Of a stretch of DNA of 64,000 bases, positions 33,875 to 42,065 are shown piece by piece. Where the stretch lies: positions 13,408 to 77,407 of the forward strand of contig JAVBOO010000029.1 of the NCBI GenBank assembly GCA_031550435.1. Direction: 5' to 3'. The notes under the pieces are model-generated. The model had not been told where the DNA came from. It searched no databases and was given only the letters and a program-made list of their open reading frames with translations. The position numbers and the translations under genes are program-made. This stretch comes from JAVBOO01 sp031550435 (lineage in GTDB: Bacteria > Bacillota > Clostridia > Lachnospirales > WRAX01). Every line of letters starts with the position of its first letter. Position 1 is the stretch's first letter.

Positions 33875-34270
33875 TTAATCTGCGCTTACTTTTCTAAATC
33901 TATCCAAAAAATCTTTTAGCTTGGCTACCGTATCTTTTGTCATTGAGTGCTCAAGCTTGCAGGCCTCTTCGGCTGCCGCGGCCTCCTCGACGCCTAAAAC
34001 GTCGCATAAAAAGCTTTTTATGGCAAAGTGCCTGACCGCAACGTCTTTAGCGATTTCCTTGCCTTCATCCGTCAAACTCAAGAGTCCATAGTGCTCGTGG
34101 TCAACATAACCGTCTTTTTTGAGTATGTTAATAGCTTTGTTTACAGACGGCTTAGAAATACCAAGCTTATCGGCGACATCCGTTATCCTGACCGAGGGAT
34201 TATTCTCGCTCAGAAAAAGAATTGTTTCGAGGTAATCCTCCAAGGAAGGAGTAAGTTTATTCTCACTCAT
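33875..34270 (-). CDS. DtxR/MntR family metal-dependent transcriptional regulator
   Basis: 131 residues; AGGGG upstream of the ATG. The winged helix-turn-helix at the N-terminus (LEDYLETILFLSENN, then ITDVADKLGISKPSVNKAIN) and the dimerisation/metal-binding region (RHFAIKSFLCDVLGV, EACKLEHSMTKDTV) match MntR/DtxR. It lacks the SH3-like third domain, so it is of the short MntR-like kind, expected to sense Mn(II) or Fe(II) and repress uptake genes. No metal transporter is adjacent; the ferredoxin on the opposite strand is the nearest divergent gene. Confidence 0.9.
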   Translation of the reverse strand: MSENKLTPSLEDYLETILFLSENNPSVRITDVADKLGISKPSVNKAINILKKDGYVDHEHYGLLSLTDEGKEIAKDVAVRHFAIKSFLCDVLGVEEAAAAEEACKLEHSMTKDTVAKLKDFLDRFRKVSAD

Positions 34271-34613
34271 TAGTATTCCCCTTTCTAAGCTGTTATAGCC
34301 GTTTAAGCAATTTATTGACGCGTAAAATATAACATGTTTTCATTATGTTTTAAATGGCTTTACTGACTATAAGCATACAATTATGTTACCATATTATATT
34401 TGGAAAATAAAGAAAAAGATAAAACGAGCTCCCATCGACTAAAAAAACGTATTTTTTTTTGCTAAAAGTGTATAATTCTAAATTCACCATATTCAATAAG
34501 TTTTCCAAAGTAAACATTTCAGGCGCTTTCAGCCTTTTTGCGGTGGTAAAACTATGCTTGATTTTATTCTAAAACCGGTGTATTATGTTCGTAAATAAAA
34601 GAGGAGGACTATG
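34271..34613. other. Divergent intergenic region between the DtxR-type gene and the ferredoxin
   Basis: About 340 nt, very AT-rich. It holds the ferredoxin promoter (34558-34586). Several short inverted AT motifs occur near 34325-34400, but none that I can identify as a DtxR or MntR operator. No gene seen. Confidence 0.5.
34558..34586 (+). promoter_or_regulatory. Sigma-A promoter of the ferredoxin gene
   Basis: TTGATT (34558-34563), 17-nt spacer, TATTAT (34581-34586), about 27 nt before the start codon. Confidence 0.7.
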
Positions 34614-34784
34614 ATGGCATATTTTATCGATGAAAAATGCATCAGCTGCGGCGCTTGCGCACCTGAATGCCCTGTAAGCTGCATTTCCGAGGGAGACAGC
34701 AAATATGTTATTGACGAGAGCGTTTGCATCAGCTGCGGCGCTTGCGCATCCGTTTGCCCGGTTGACGCTCCGCACGAAGCGTAG
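34614..34784 (+). CDS. 2[4Fe-4S] ferredoxin
   Basis: 56 residues. Start chosen at the second of two tandem ATG codons, 6 nt after GAGGAGG. Two intact cluster motifs, CISCGACAPECP (residues 9-20) and CISCGACASVCP (38-49), each contribute three ligands plus the distant Cys-Pro of the other cluster. This is the classical clostridial low-potential electron carrier used by hydrogenases, pyruvate:ferredoxin oxidoreductase and similar enzymes, and points to anaerobic metabolism. Single-gene transcript with its own promoter and terminator. Confidence 0.95.
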   Translation: MAYFIDEKCISCGACAPECPVSCISEGDSKYVIDESVCISCGACASVCPVDAPHEA

Positions 34785-34822
34785 TCTAAGGCATGTAACA
34801 GAATTTATTACCGACAAATAAA

Positions 34823-34880
34823 AACTGCCTTTCGGCAGTTACGGCTGTTGACAACATGAGTTGTCAACAGCTTTTATTTT
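34823..34880 (+). terminator. Tandem terminator hairpins after the ferredoxin gene
   Basis: AACTGCC/GGCAGTT (34823-34840), then a longer stem GCTGTTGACAAC/GTTGTCAACAGC (34844-34871) followed by TTTTATTTT. It also lies just beyond the convergent PBP gene. Confidence 0.8.
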
Positions 34881-34891
34881 ATGTAAGCGCT

Positions 34892-36886
34892 TTACTCTCC
34901 TGTCTGTGCACTTCCCATATACAGTATAACCTTTGTGCCCCGGTTCACATATTCTCCCGCAAGCGGAAACTGTGTGACGACCGTATCTCCCTCTCCTATG
35001 ATTTCGGGATTCAATTTCAGCGTTGAAAGGGTTTTTTTCGCGGTGTTTATGCTTTGGCCTTTAAGATTCGGTACGCTGACCTGAGCAACGCCGGACATTG
35101 CAAGCTCTTTTTCGGTATATTCCGGCTCAATACCCAAATATGGCAGTATATTCTCCAAAAGCTCTTTTGTCACAGGCCCGGCGACTTGGCCGCCGTAATA
35201 TGCTCCCTGAGGTTCGTCTATAAGCGTAAGCACCATTACGCTCGGATTTTCGGCGGGTGCGAATGTCAAGAACGACGCAATATATTTGCCCTGCTTTCTG
35301 GGAAGCTTTTCACTGGTCGCAGTTTTACCGCCTATACGATAGCCGGGTATATATGTTCTGTTTCCCGTTCCGACTTCCACGACGCTTTCGAGTATTTCTT
35401 TCATCTGCTCGGATGTTTCCGAAGAAATGATTTGTTCTCCCTTGCCGTAGTCAAACGACTCGATCATTTGCCCGTTTACATCCATAACTGCCGTTGCAAC
35501 GTGCGGTGTTACGAGATAGCCGCCGTTAACGGTTGCCGAGGCCGCTCTCAGCAATTGCAGAGGCGTTATCTGAAACGACTGGCCGAAGCTCATGGTTGCA
35601 AGCTCGACCGGGCCGATTTTGTCGAGCTTGTGCAAAATACCGACAGCTTCGCCCGGCAGGTCGACGCCTGTTTTTTGCGTTAGGCCGAATTTCAGCATAT
35701 AGTCATAGAACGTTTCTGCTCCGAGCCGCTCGGCAATTGCCATAAAAACGGGGTTGCATGAATTCTGTACACCCTCGACAAACGTTTCCGATCCATGCGA
35801 ACGGGGAGAGCGCCAGCATTTTATGTTTCTACCGCCCACAGTTACGGAGCCGGTGCAGACAAACCGCGACTCTTCGGTCACGGCACCCTCTTCAAGCCCG
35901 GCCGCCGATGTAACGATTTTGAAGGTCGAGCCGGGTTCATAGGTATCGTTTATCGCAAAATTACGCCACATTTGGTTGAGATAGTCGTACTGCTCATCCG
36001 TTGTAAACGTATCCCAAAGAGAGAGCAGCTCTTCAGAATTTATCGTAAACGGGTCGTTAAGGTCAAAGGTCGGCTCGTTTGCGAGAGCGTATATTTCGCC
36101 GGTCTGCGGATTCATCACAACTATCAGTCCGCGTTTTGCGCCCTTTGCCTCAACAGCTTTGGCTATCGTCTGTTCGGCATAGCGCTGCACGGTCGCGTCA
36201 AGGCTTGTTATCAGATTGTAACCCGGTATCGGGTCTATGCGTTCTACTTTTCCGCCCTTAAGCTCTATTCCCTTTGCGTCCGTCTCGGTCAGTATCTTGC
36301 CCTTTGCTCCCTTGAGATACTTGTCATACTTTGCCTCAAGTCCGATTATGCCTTGATTGTCCTTGCCCACAAAACCTATAACCTGAGCCGCAAGCGTTGA
36401 AAACGGGTAAACGCGCCTGATATCGTCGTCGACGACTATACCCGGTACATTAAGCGAACGTATCTTGTCCGCTGTTTCCTTATCAACCTTTTCCTGTATT
36501 CTTTCCAGAGCGACTCTTTTAGACACTTTTCCCAGAACTTCGTCATAATCAAGCTCAAGTATCTCGGAAAGAACCTTTGAGACATATTCCCTGTCCTGAA
36601 TCTGAGCGCGTATAACACTTACGGACGATACTGTTTCCGTAACGGCTATGCCTGTCATATTCCTGTCGAAAATACTGCCGCGATTCGGTGTAATCAGCCT
36701 GTCTCTCGTCTGCTGCTCGTAGGCCTTTATCTGCAAAAACTCGGCCTCATATGCCTGTATGTAAAAAATCCGCCCGCAAAGGAACACAAGAGCGGCTTCA
36801 AACACAAGCATTACAAGCGCCAGCTTGCGTTTAATCGGAATGGTCGTAAACTTGCCGGCAGGCTTATATTTTTTTCTGATCTTCAT
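34892..36886 (-). CDS. Class B penicillin-binding protein with one PASTA domain (SpoVD/FtsI-like)
   Basis: 664 residues. One transmembrane helix (about 20-45), the PBP dimerisation domain with RGSIFDRN, a transpeptidase domain with nucleophile Ser in STFK (about 319) and the second motif SCN (about 374), and a C-terminal PASTA domain (about 600-655, VSVPNLKGQSINTAKKTL). The third motif, normally KTG, reads KTA (GGKTATSE, about 518). A single PASTA and the overall layout resemble SpoVD, which makes cortex peptidoglycan in the spore, or a division-specific FtsI; the window does not settle which. Alone on its strand, not next to mraY or mur genes. Confidence 0.88.
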   Translation of the reverse strand: MKIRKKYKPAGKFTTIPIKRKLALVMLVFEAALVFLCGRIFYIQAYEAEFLQIKAYEQQTRDRLITPNRGSIFDRNMTGIAVTETVSSVSVIRAQIQDREYVSKVLSEILELDYDEVLGKVSKRVALERIQEKVDKETADKIRSLNVPGIVVDDDIRRVYPFSTLAAQVIGFVGKDNQGIIGLEAKYDKYLKGAKGKILTETDAKGIELKGGKVERIDPIPGYNLITSLDATVQRYAEQTIAKAVEAKGAKRGLIVVMNPQTGEIYALANEPTFDLNDPFTINSEELLSLWDTFTTDEQYDYLNQMWRNFAINDTYEPGSTFKIVTSAAGLEEGAVTEESRFVCTGSVTVGGRNIKCWRSPRSHGSETFVEGVQNSCNPVFMAIAERLGAETFYDYMLKFGLTQKTGVDLPGEAVGILHKLDKIGPVELATMSFGQSFQITPLQLLRAASATVNGGYLVTPHVATAVMDVNGQMIESFDYGKGEQIISSETSEQMKEILESVVEVGTGNRTYIPGYRIGGKTATSEKLPRKQGKYIASFLTFAPAENPSVMVLTLIDEPQGAYYGGQVAGPVTKELLENILPYLGIEPEYTEKELAMSGVAQVSVPNLKGQSINTAKKTLSTLKLNPEIIGEGDTVVTQFPLAGEYVNRGTKVILYMGSAQTGE

Positions 36887-36913
36887 AAAACACCGCCTTT
36901 ATTATTTGGAAGT

Positions 36914-37022
36914 GTTGAAAATTGCGCACGAAGCCCATTTTAGTGGGTTGAGCGAGCGGCGCCTCCATTGAAAAATGGTGTTTTCCCATTTTCAATGGAA
37001 AGCCGCAAGGCGATTTTTCAAC
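36914..37022. repeat. Nested inverted repeat upstream of the PBP gene
   Basis: Outer arms GTTGAAAATTGCGC and GGCGATTTTTCAAC enclose two inner hairpins: GCCCATTTTAGTGGGT, and CCATTGAAAAATGG paired with CCCATTTTCAATGG. The inner part resembles the hairpin inside A5 near 23250-23290. It could fold into a three-way junction. Confidence 0.6.
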
Positions 37023-37197
37023 ATGCCCTGTTTGTTTGATACGTAAATACCTGTCTTTGTTATTGTATTATGACAACCCCGGCGGTATTCAATAAATCTC
37101 GGACGAAGCGAGTATAGCGGATTTGAGCGTTACACCCCGACCTTTTCCATTATTTCCCCTGTATTAATTTACCTGCCTAAGATAATACTCGTATTAT

Positions 37198-37357
37198 GTA
37201 AGTTAAACGCCGACTTATTGACTTTGGACGGATACACGGCTGATTTAATCCGCGCATCCTCGCCCTCAACGGCCGTTATACGGCCTTTGTACGGAGCGGG
37301 ATGCTTGAGGTTGTCCCTTGCAGACGTAACCGTTCTACTAAATCAGCACTTACTTAG
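37198..37357 (-). repeat. Family A repeat, full copy A2
   Basis: Read on the minus strand: CTAAGTAAGTGCTGATTTAG, AACGGTTACG, an inner part with CAAAGGCCGTATAACGGCCG and GAGGATGCGCGGATTAAATC, AGCCGTGTATCCGTCC, and an end of AAGTCAATAAGTCGGCG. About 160 bp, the closest relative of copy A1. Confidence 0.85.
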
Positions 37358-37383
37358 TCTGACAGAAAACAGGGGGAAAACAG

Positions 37384-38163
37384 ATGCTGACTAACAAGGT
37401 TGAAATTTGCGGAGTAAACACATCAAAGCTTCCCATACTGAAAAACGATGAAAAAGAAGAGCTGTTCAAGCGCATACTCGAAGGCGACGAACAGGCCAGA
37501 CACGACTATATTTACGGCAATTTGAGGCTTGTACTGAGTGTGATACAAAAATTTAACAACAGAGGCGAAAACGCGGACGACATATTCCAGGTCGGCTGCA
37601 TAGGACTGATTAAGGCCATAGACAATTTTGACGTTACTCTCGGCGTCAAATTTTCAACGTATGCGGTGCCGATGATAATCGGAGAGATACGCCGTTATCT
37701 CAGGGACAATAACGCCATCAGAGTAAGCCGGTCTCTGAGGGATACGGCATATAAAGCGCTGCAAGTAAAAGAAAGGCTTACAAACAGAGACTCCAAAGAG
37801 CCGACTATAGACGAGATCGCAAAAGAGCTCGAGTTGCCAAGAGAGGACATAATACTCGCCCTCGACGCGATTCAGGAGCCGGTATCTCTTTTTGAGCCTG
37901 TGTACAACGACGGCGCAGACGCCATTTTTGTTATGGACCAAGTCAGCGACGACAAGAATATAGACCATTTATGGCTCGAAAATATTTCGCTGAGCGAAGC
38001 GATGAAACGACTGAACATGAGAGAAAAGCATATACTGGGTCTAAGGTTTTTCGAGGGCAAAACGCAAACGGAGGTTGCCGAGGAAATAGGTATATCCCAG
38101 GCACAGGTTTCTAGACTTGAAAAAAGCGCTCTGAAAAACATGAAAAAACATATAGGCTCATAA
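37384..38163 (+). CDS. sigG: RNA polymerase sporulation sigma factor SigG
   Basis: 259 residues after AGGGGGAAAACAG. The N-terminal NKVEICGVNTSKLPIL is diagnostic of sigma-G. Region 2 (DDIFQVGCIGLIKAIDNFD, VKFSTYAVPMIIGEIRRYLR), region 3 and the region 4 helix-turn-helix (TQTEVAEEIGISQAQVSRLE) are intact. Sigma-G drives late forespore genes such as SASP and germination-receptor genes, both present at 1-0.9 kb in this window. In Bacillus it sits next to spoIIGA-sigE; here it stands alone, preceded by a family A element. Confidence 0.97.
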   Translation: MLTNKVEICGVNTSKLPILKNDEKEELFKRILEGDEQARHDYIYGNLRLVLSVIQKFNNRGENADDIFQVGCIGLIKAIDNFDVTLGVKFSTYAVPMIIGEIRRYLRDNNAIRVSRSLRDTAYKALQVKERLTNRDSKEPTIDEIAKELELPREDIILALDAIQEPVSLFEPVYNDGADAIFVMDQVSDDKNIDHLWLENISLSEAMKRLNMREKHILGLRFFEGKTQTEVAEEIGISQAQVSRLEKSALKNMKKHIGS

Positions 38164-38217
38164 AAAAGGGCTGTATCGGTCGATTTACTAAATCGTTCCG
38201 ATGCAGCCCCTCGTCTT
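38162..38217. terminator. Convergent terminator between sigG and the ABC transporter operon
   Basis: GGGCTGTATCGG (38168-38179) pairs with CCGATGCAGCCC (38198-38209), with an inner CGATTTA/TAAATCG pairing. On the minus strand a T6 run follows, so it is a clean terminator for the ABC genes; on the plus strand the TCGTCTTTG tail is weaker. Confidence 0.85.
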
Positions 38218-38229
38218 TGTGCGCGTTTG

Positions 38230-39030
38230 TCAGCCTGCTATGTCCTTTTTAACGTATTTATAAAGACCTGCCGTAAAGAACGCCGCGCCGGTCAGTATGC
38301 CCGCAAACAAGTATGCCCAAAGCACGGTTCCGCTTCCTATGGTATCCGCGGCTTGGGCATATGATGCGGGTGTGAAGTAGTTTAAGAATGAAAAGTCCGG
38401 GTTAAACGACGGGGGAATTGTCAGAGCATAAGCCAACACGGCAATACCTATACCGACACCGCTCATATTGCGTCTCGCAAAAGCGGACAACCCGAAGCAA
38501 ATCGCTCCTATCTCAAGGCTCATAACAAAAAGCGTAAAATGAAGCAAAAGCAGCCTTGACATGGAGTAGTCGGCTTTTACGGCCGCGAAGCCCAAAATAG
38601 CCACGACAATCTGAAAAACATTTATTGCCGCAATATTGCTAAAAATCGCCGCCGCTTTTGTTAAATATATTTTTTGCCTGGATACGGGATGAGCCAGCAA
38701 AAACTCGGAGGTATGCATAAACTCTTCTTTCGATATCATGTTTGCGCTCAAAGCGCCGCAATACATAGAAAGCCCGATTATAAGCATCATTCCGCATTCG
38801 ATGCCGTAAAAATGAAGTATATTGTCTATGCCCAGCTCCGCCATCCCGAAAAGCTTGTCAAGTCCGCCCATACTTTTAAGCATATCAATCAGATAGGCCG
38901 TATCAACTTTTCCGATTATGCTGTTGTACATCAGTATAACCGCGAACGTAAAAAGTCCGAGAGACACAGACCAGATCAGCAGGGATTTCAACCCCGCTTT
39001 CAGCTCACGCATGTAAAGAGGCATACTCAT
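38230..39030 (-). CDS. ABC-2 type exporter permease subunit
   Basis: 266 residues, six hydrophobic helices (about 18-38, 78-100, 125-148, 158-182, 190-208, 238-258), with an MYCGALSANMISKEEFMHTS segment seen in ABC-2 permeases. The protein starts inside the stop region of the upstream ATPase (4-nt overlap), so the two form one exporter. The substrate cannot be inferred; similar pairs export lipids, antibiotics or polymers. Confidence 0.85.
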   Translation of the reverse strand: MSMPLYMRELKAGLKSLLIWSVSLGLFTFAVILMYNSIIGKVDTAYLIDMLKSMGGLDKLFGMAELGIDNILHFYGIECGMMLIIGLSMYCGALSANMISKEEFMHTSEFLLAHPVSRQKIYLTKAAAIFSNIAAINVFQIVVAILGFAAVKADYSMSRLLLLHFTLFVMSLEIGAICFGLSAFARRNMSGVGIGIAVLAYALTIPPSFNPDFSFLNYFTPASYAQAADTIGSGTVLWAYLFAGILTGAAFFTAGLYKYVKKDIAG

Positions 39031-39908
39031 TTTGTCTCCCCCCGTTTCTCGTAAAAATGCATAAAAATTTCTTCGAGCGAAGGCTCGGTTATAGACAGCC
39101 TTGTAACGGGAAGCTCATTAATAACTGATATCAGTTTTTTAATATCACCGTTAAAAAGAAAAGTCAGCTCGTCCCCGAGATTCCGGAAATCAATTACACC
39201 TTCGATTTCGGGCAGGGAAGTTATACCCCCGATATATACTCTCTTTGCGCTTGCCTTCGTGAAGTCCCCGATGGGCCGAGTTTCAATTATCCTGCCTTCT
39301 CTTACGACCGAGGCATTCTTACATATGCTCTGAACCTCCGAGAGTACATGAGAGGAAAAAAGCACGGTTGCGCCGTCCCTGTTTCTTTCAACGACAAGAT
39401 TGAGAAATTCTTTTTGCATAAGAGGGTCAAGCCCCGATGTCGGCTCATCCAGCACCAAGAGCCTCGGCCTGTGCGCAAAAGCGCAGACTATCCCGAGCTT
39501 TCGCCTGTTTCCGAGCGATAATTCTTCGATTTTTTTGTGCCTGTCTATCGCAAAGCGCTCAATAAGGTCGCTTGTTTCTTTTTTACAGTCTTTACCGTAA
39601 AGAGCGGTCGAATAGGCGATCAAGTCCTTAACTCGCATTTCGGGGTACAACAGCCCGTCGGACGACATGTATCCGACATCGCGGAACAATTCCTCCCCGT
39701 GCTGCTCGATAGGCTTGCCGAACAGCTTAACGCTTCCTCTCGTTCGTTTGATAAAGCCCATCAGACAGCGCAGAGTTGTTGATTTACCCGAACCGTTCGG
39801 CCCAACAAAGCCGAAGAGGTCACCCTCGGGTATGACCATATCCGCGTCTATGATCCCTCTGTGTTTGCCGTAATACTTTGTCAGCCTGTTAATTTCAACT
39901 ATGTTCAC
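39027..39908 (-). CDS. ABC transporter ATP-binding protein
   Basis: 293 residues from a GTG at 39908, with AAAGGTGAT upstream. Walker A GPNGSGKST (about 36-44), signature LSLGNRRKLG (the usual Gly-Gly is Leu-Gly-Asn, common in this subfamily), Walker B LLVLDEPTSGLDP and H-loop FSSHVLSEVQ. A C-terminal accessory region of about 80 residues follows. It pairs with the permease downstream. The gap on its left strand boundary contains a family C hairpin. Confidence 0.92.
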   Translation of the reverse strand: MNIVEINRLTKYYGKHRGIIDADMVIPEGDLFGFVGPNGSGKSTTLRCLMGFIKRTRGSVKLFGKPIEQHGEELFRDVGYMSSDGLLYPEMRVKDLIAYSTALYGKDCKKETSDLIERFAIDRHKKIEELSLGNRRKLGIVCAFAHRPRLLVLDEPTSGLDPLMQKEFLNLVVERNRDGATVLFSSHVLSEVQSICKNASVVREGRIIETRPIGDFTKASAKRVYIGGITSLPEIEGVIDFRNLGDELTFLFNGDIKKLISVINELPVTRLSITEPSLEEIFMHFYEKRGETK

Positions 39909-39932
39909 AACATCACCTTTTTAAGAATATAG

Positions 39933-39954
39933 CAGTTTAAGTCAAAAACGGTCT
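39933..39954. repeat. Family C hairpin, single unit (C4)
   Basis: GTTTAAGTCAAAAACGGTCTTAAAC-type arms: GTTTAAG pairs with CTTAAAC. Related to C3, shorter than C1 and C2. Confidence 0.6.
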
Positions 39955-40007
39955 TAAACGATGCCGGCAGTCCAGTGTCAATGCCAACCGGAAGCGCATC
40001 ATATTTT

Positions 40008-40169
40008 TTACCGCGGAAGTTAAATACCGCATAAAATACTTACGCGGTTACTCGTACCGAGCAGACGCGCCCGGATACGCCGCAGTGTTCAAATGCGAAG
40101 CATCTGCGTCTAAGCCGGGTAACACCAAAATATAGCGTTTTCCTATATTTTGGTGCCAAAGTAATACTG
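40008..40169 (+). repeat. Family B repeat, copy B3
   Basis: TTACCGCGGAAGTTAAATAC, ATACTTACGCGGTTACTCG, CCGAGCAGACGCGCC, then TCTGCGTCTAAGCCGGGTAA, an AAAATATAGCGTTTTCCTAT hairpin and a closing CCAAAGTAATA. Lacks the first block (GGTGCAAAACTCG) found in B1 and B2. Confidence 0.8.
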
Positions 40170-40324
40170 CCTGAACAAAAGTGCTTACTTATGTCTTTTG
40201 CGTTAACACGGCATGTGTCTGTTTCATATCATATAGTAACAAGTTAAACGCCGAAGGGCGTTTGTGTCCGCATTGTATCGCGCGTCCTGCGCGGCGCAAC
40301 GAATCAACTATAAAGAGGTGTATT

Positions 40325-40819
40325 ATGTATCCGTTTTTCTATGACAACCGCCAAAGAAGAAAAGACGAAGAACACGATATATTGAGCCAGTACGAGAATT
40401 TCTACGAAAACGAACCTCAGCAGGAATACGAAGTCGAGCAGTTCAACCTGCCCCGGACACCGCGCAGACCGAACGTTCCCGGTTTTATACCCGGCGAAAC
40501 TCAAAATCCTTACCTTGATGACTATAACCGCAGATCCCCGAACAGGCCTTATGATAACAACAGCGGAAGAAGACCGTCCGGTCCTCCCCCAAGCACCGTT
40601 CCCTCCAAAAGCCGCGGAACTAATCTCAAGGCCGTAGACCCGGGTTCAATCAGATTTTGCTCGCACAATTACACCTATATCTGGCTGAGAAACGGTCAAG
40701 GCTTCTGGATGTATATAACGCATGTCGGAAGAAGATCAATCTCCGGCTACAGATGGACTCCGTTTGGCTGGGTATATTCGGGACAGGATTTAAGAAACAT
40801 CGAGAGCTTTTTCTGCTGA
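40325..40819 (+). CDS. Hypothetical protein with an aromatic C-terminal domain (164 aa)
   Basis: Start at ATG 40325 with AAAGAGG upstream. The first 110 residues are polar, rich in Arg, Pro, Asn and Tyr, and probably disordered. The last 58 residues are a compact domain rich in Tyr, Trp, Gly and Phe (FCSHNYTYIWLRNGQGFWMY, then VGRRSISGYRW, then FGWVYSGQDLRNIESFFC). I have seen this C-terminal pattern in small uncharacterised Firmicutes proteins, but no function is known to me. No signal peptide or membrane segment. A short hairpin (CGGGCT/AGCCCG at 40840-40854) follows the stop. Confidence 0.75.
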   Translation: MYPFFYDNRQRRKDEEHDILSQYENFYENEPQQEYEVEQFNLPRTPRRPNVPGFIPGETQNPYLDDYNRRSPNRPYDNNSGRRPSGPPPSTVPSKSRGTNLKAVDPGSIRFCSHNYTYIWLRNGQGFWMYITHVGRRSISGYRWTPFGWVYSGQDLRNIESFFC

Positions 40820-40865
40820 CCTATCCGGAAAAAGATAATCGGGCTAAAAGCCCGAATACATAATG

Positions 40866-40904
40866 CCATATATACCGCTTAGAATACTTACGCGGTTACT
40901 CGGA
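40866..40904 (+). repeat. Family B fragment B7, supplying the ytvI stop codon
   Basis: TATACCGCTTAGAATACTTA followed by CGCGGTTACTCGG, the core of family B. The TAA of the minus-strand YtvI-like gene (40896-40898) is within CGCGGTTACTCG. Confidence 0.65.
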
Positions 40905-42008
40905 ATCTATCGGTTCGGCAAGATTCGCTTCGGGATTTTCCGCTGAAACAAGCACTTTGCCCGTATCGGGCATTTCAAAAATAATCTTGGCGGTAACGAG
41001 TATCATTGGACCGGCAAAAAACCCGACAAACCCGAAAAGGCGAAGACCCGCGTATATGGACATGAGGGTCAGGAGCGGATGTATTCCGATTTGCTCGCTG
41101 AGCACCTTAGGCTCGAGCAGCTGCCGCGTCAGGAAAACCGCGCCGTATATTATCATCAGCCCGACGGCCAGAGTATAATCTCCCGTTAAAAGGCAAAACA
41201 GCGCCCATGGCCATAAAACTGCTCCGCTTCCGAATATCGGGAGGGCGTCCACAAAACCGATTACAAGGCCCATGACAAGAGCATAGGGTATCCTGACAAT
41301 AGTCAGTCCGAGTATGCATATCGCAGTGGAAACACTCATGATTATCGCCTGAGCTTTTATATACCCGACTATGGCCTTTAGGAAGCCTTTTTTTATTGTT
41401 CCTGCCCCGGACGAGACCCACTCCGGCAAAAAGCCTTTAAGCCCCAAAGCAATCATGTGCTTATCTTTTATAAACAGAAATGTCGACAGCAGAAACAGTA
41501 TCACGTTCGTTAAGGCCATCGGCAGACTCGACACAAAGTTTATCGATGTGTTTTTAACCGCTCCGCTCAGAAAGTCGGTAAGCGTCGTCAGCAAAGAGCT
41601 GACAGCCGAGTCAAACACCTCGCTCATTTCAACGGGTATAAATTCTGTGAGCTTTGCGTTTACATCATCAAGCTTTTGCGTAAAAATCTCGGTGTATGAA
41701 GGAAACTGCGTCTGCAAATCCTTTATTTCCCTCGTGGCTCTTGAAACTATCTTTGTCCCTATGAGCGCGATACCGCCCAGTAAAAGGACAATCGCAAGCA
41801 AGGCGGCAAGCGTTCTCTTTAATTTGAACGCTTTGTTCATCAGAAGGACGAACGGCTCCAAAACAAGGCTGAAAATATAACCGATTACAAACGGCGCAAT
41901 ATACGAGTACAACGTTGTCAGGAAAAAGTAAACGATAAATATAAATGCCGCAAGCATCAGTGTTTTGTTGATGACGCTCTTGTTTTCTCGGTAAAACCTT
42001 TGAAGCAT
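40896..42008 (-). CDS. AI-2E family membrane protein, YtvI-like
   Basis: 370 residues with about eight transmembrane segments: two near the N-terminus (16-38, 65-85), then a cytoplasmic or periplasmic amphipathic region (90-160), and the rest after residue 165. The conserved GFVDALPIFGSGAVLWPWAL and the EPKVLSEQIGIHPLLTLMS segment are family signatures. YtvI is the sporulation-associated branch of the AI-2E transporter-like family; the transported substrate is unknown. Starts 57 nt after the zinc phospholipase family gene and is probably co-transcribed. Its last codons lie in family B fragment B7. Confidence 0.85.
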   Translation of the reverse strand: MLQRFYRENKSVINKTLMLAAFIFIVYFFLTTLYSYIAPFVIGYIFSLVLEPFVLLMNKAFKLKRTLAALLAIVLLLGGIALIGTKIVSRATREIKDLQTQFPSYTEIFTQKLDDVNAKLTEFIPVEMSEVFDSAVSSLLTTLTDFLSGAVKNTSINFVSSLPMALTNVILFLLSTFLFIKDKHMIALGLKGFLPEWVSSGAGTIKKGFLKAIVGYIKAQAIIMSVSTAICILGLTIVRIPYALVMGLVIGFVDALPIFGSGAVLWPWALFCLLTGDYTLAVGLMIIYGAVFLTRQLLEPKVLSEQIGIHPLLTLMSIYAGLRLFGFVGFFAGPMILVTAKIIFEMPDTGKVLVSAENPEANLAEPIDSE

Positions 42009-42065
42009 GGTGTCCCTCCCGATGTGCGTCCGTTATCTTGCAAATATAGGTGTTTCGGAAAAACA

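Larger units (their letters stand above)
36887..37383. other. Intergenic region between the PBP gene and sigG
   Basis: About 500 nt. It contains a complex nested hairpin (36914-37022) and a complete family A element (37198-37357) that ends 20 nt before the sigG ribosome binding site. I could not identify a forespore (sigma-F) promoter for sigG in the short non-repeat stretches. Confidence 0.55.
39909..40324. other. Divergent intergenic region upstream of the ABC operon and the 164-aa gene
   Basis: About 415 nt: a family C hairpin (39933-39954), family B copy B3 (40008-40169) and a family A end fragment (about 40180-40193). An open frame extends left of the 164-aa gene to 40181, but has no ribosome binding site. 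Confidence 0.6.

Noticed and set aside
40181..40324. 48-codon upstream extension of the 164-aa gene
   Set aside because: No ribosome binding site, and the sequence is partly repeat; ATG 40325 with AAAGAGG is better.
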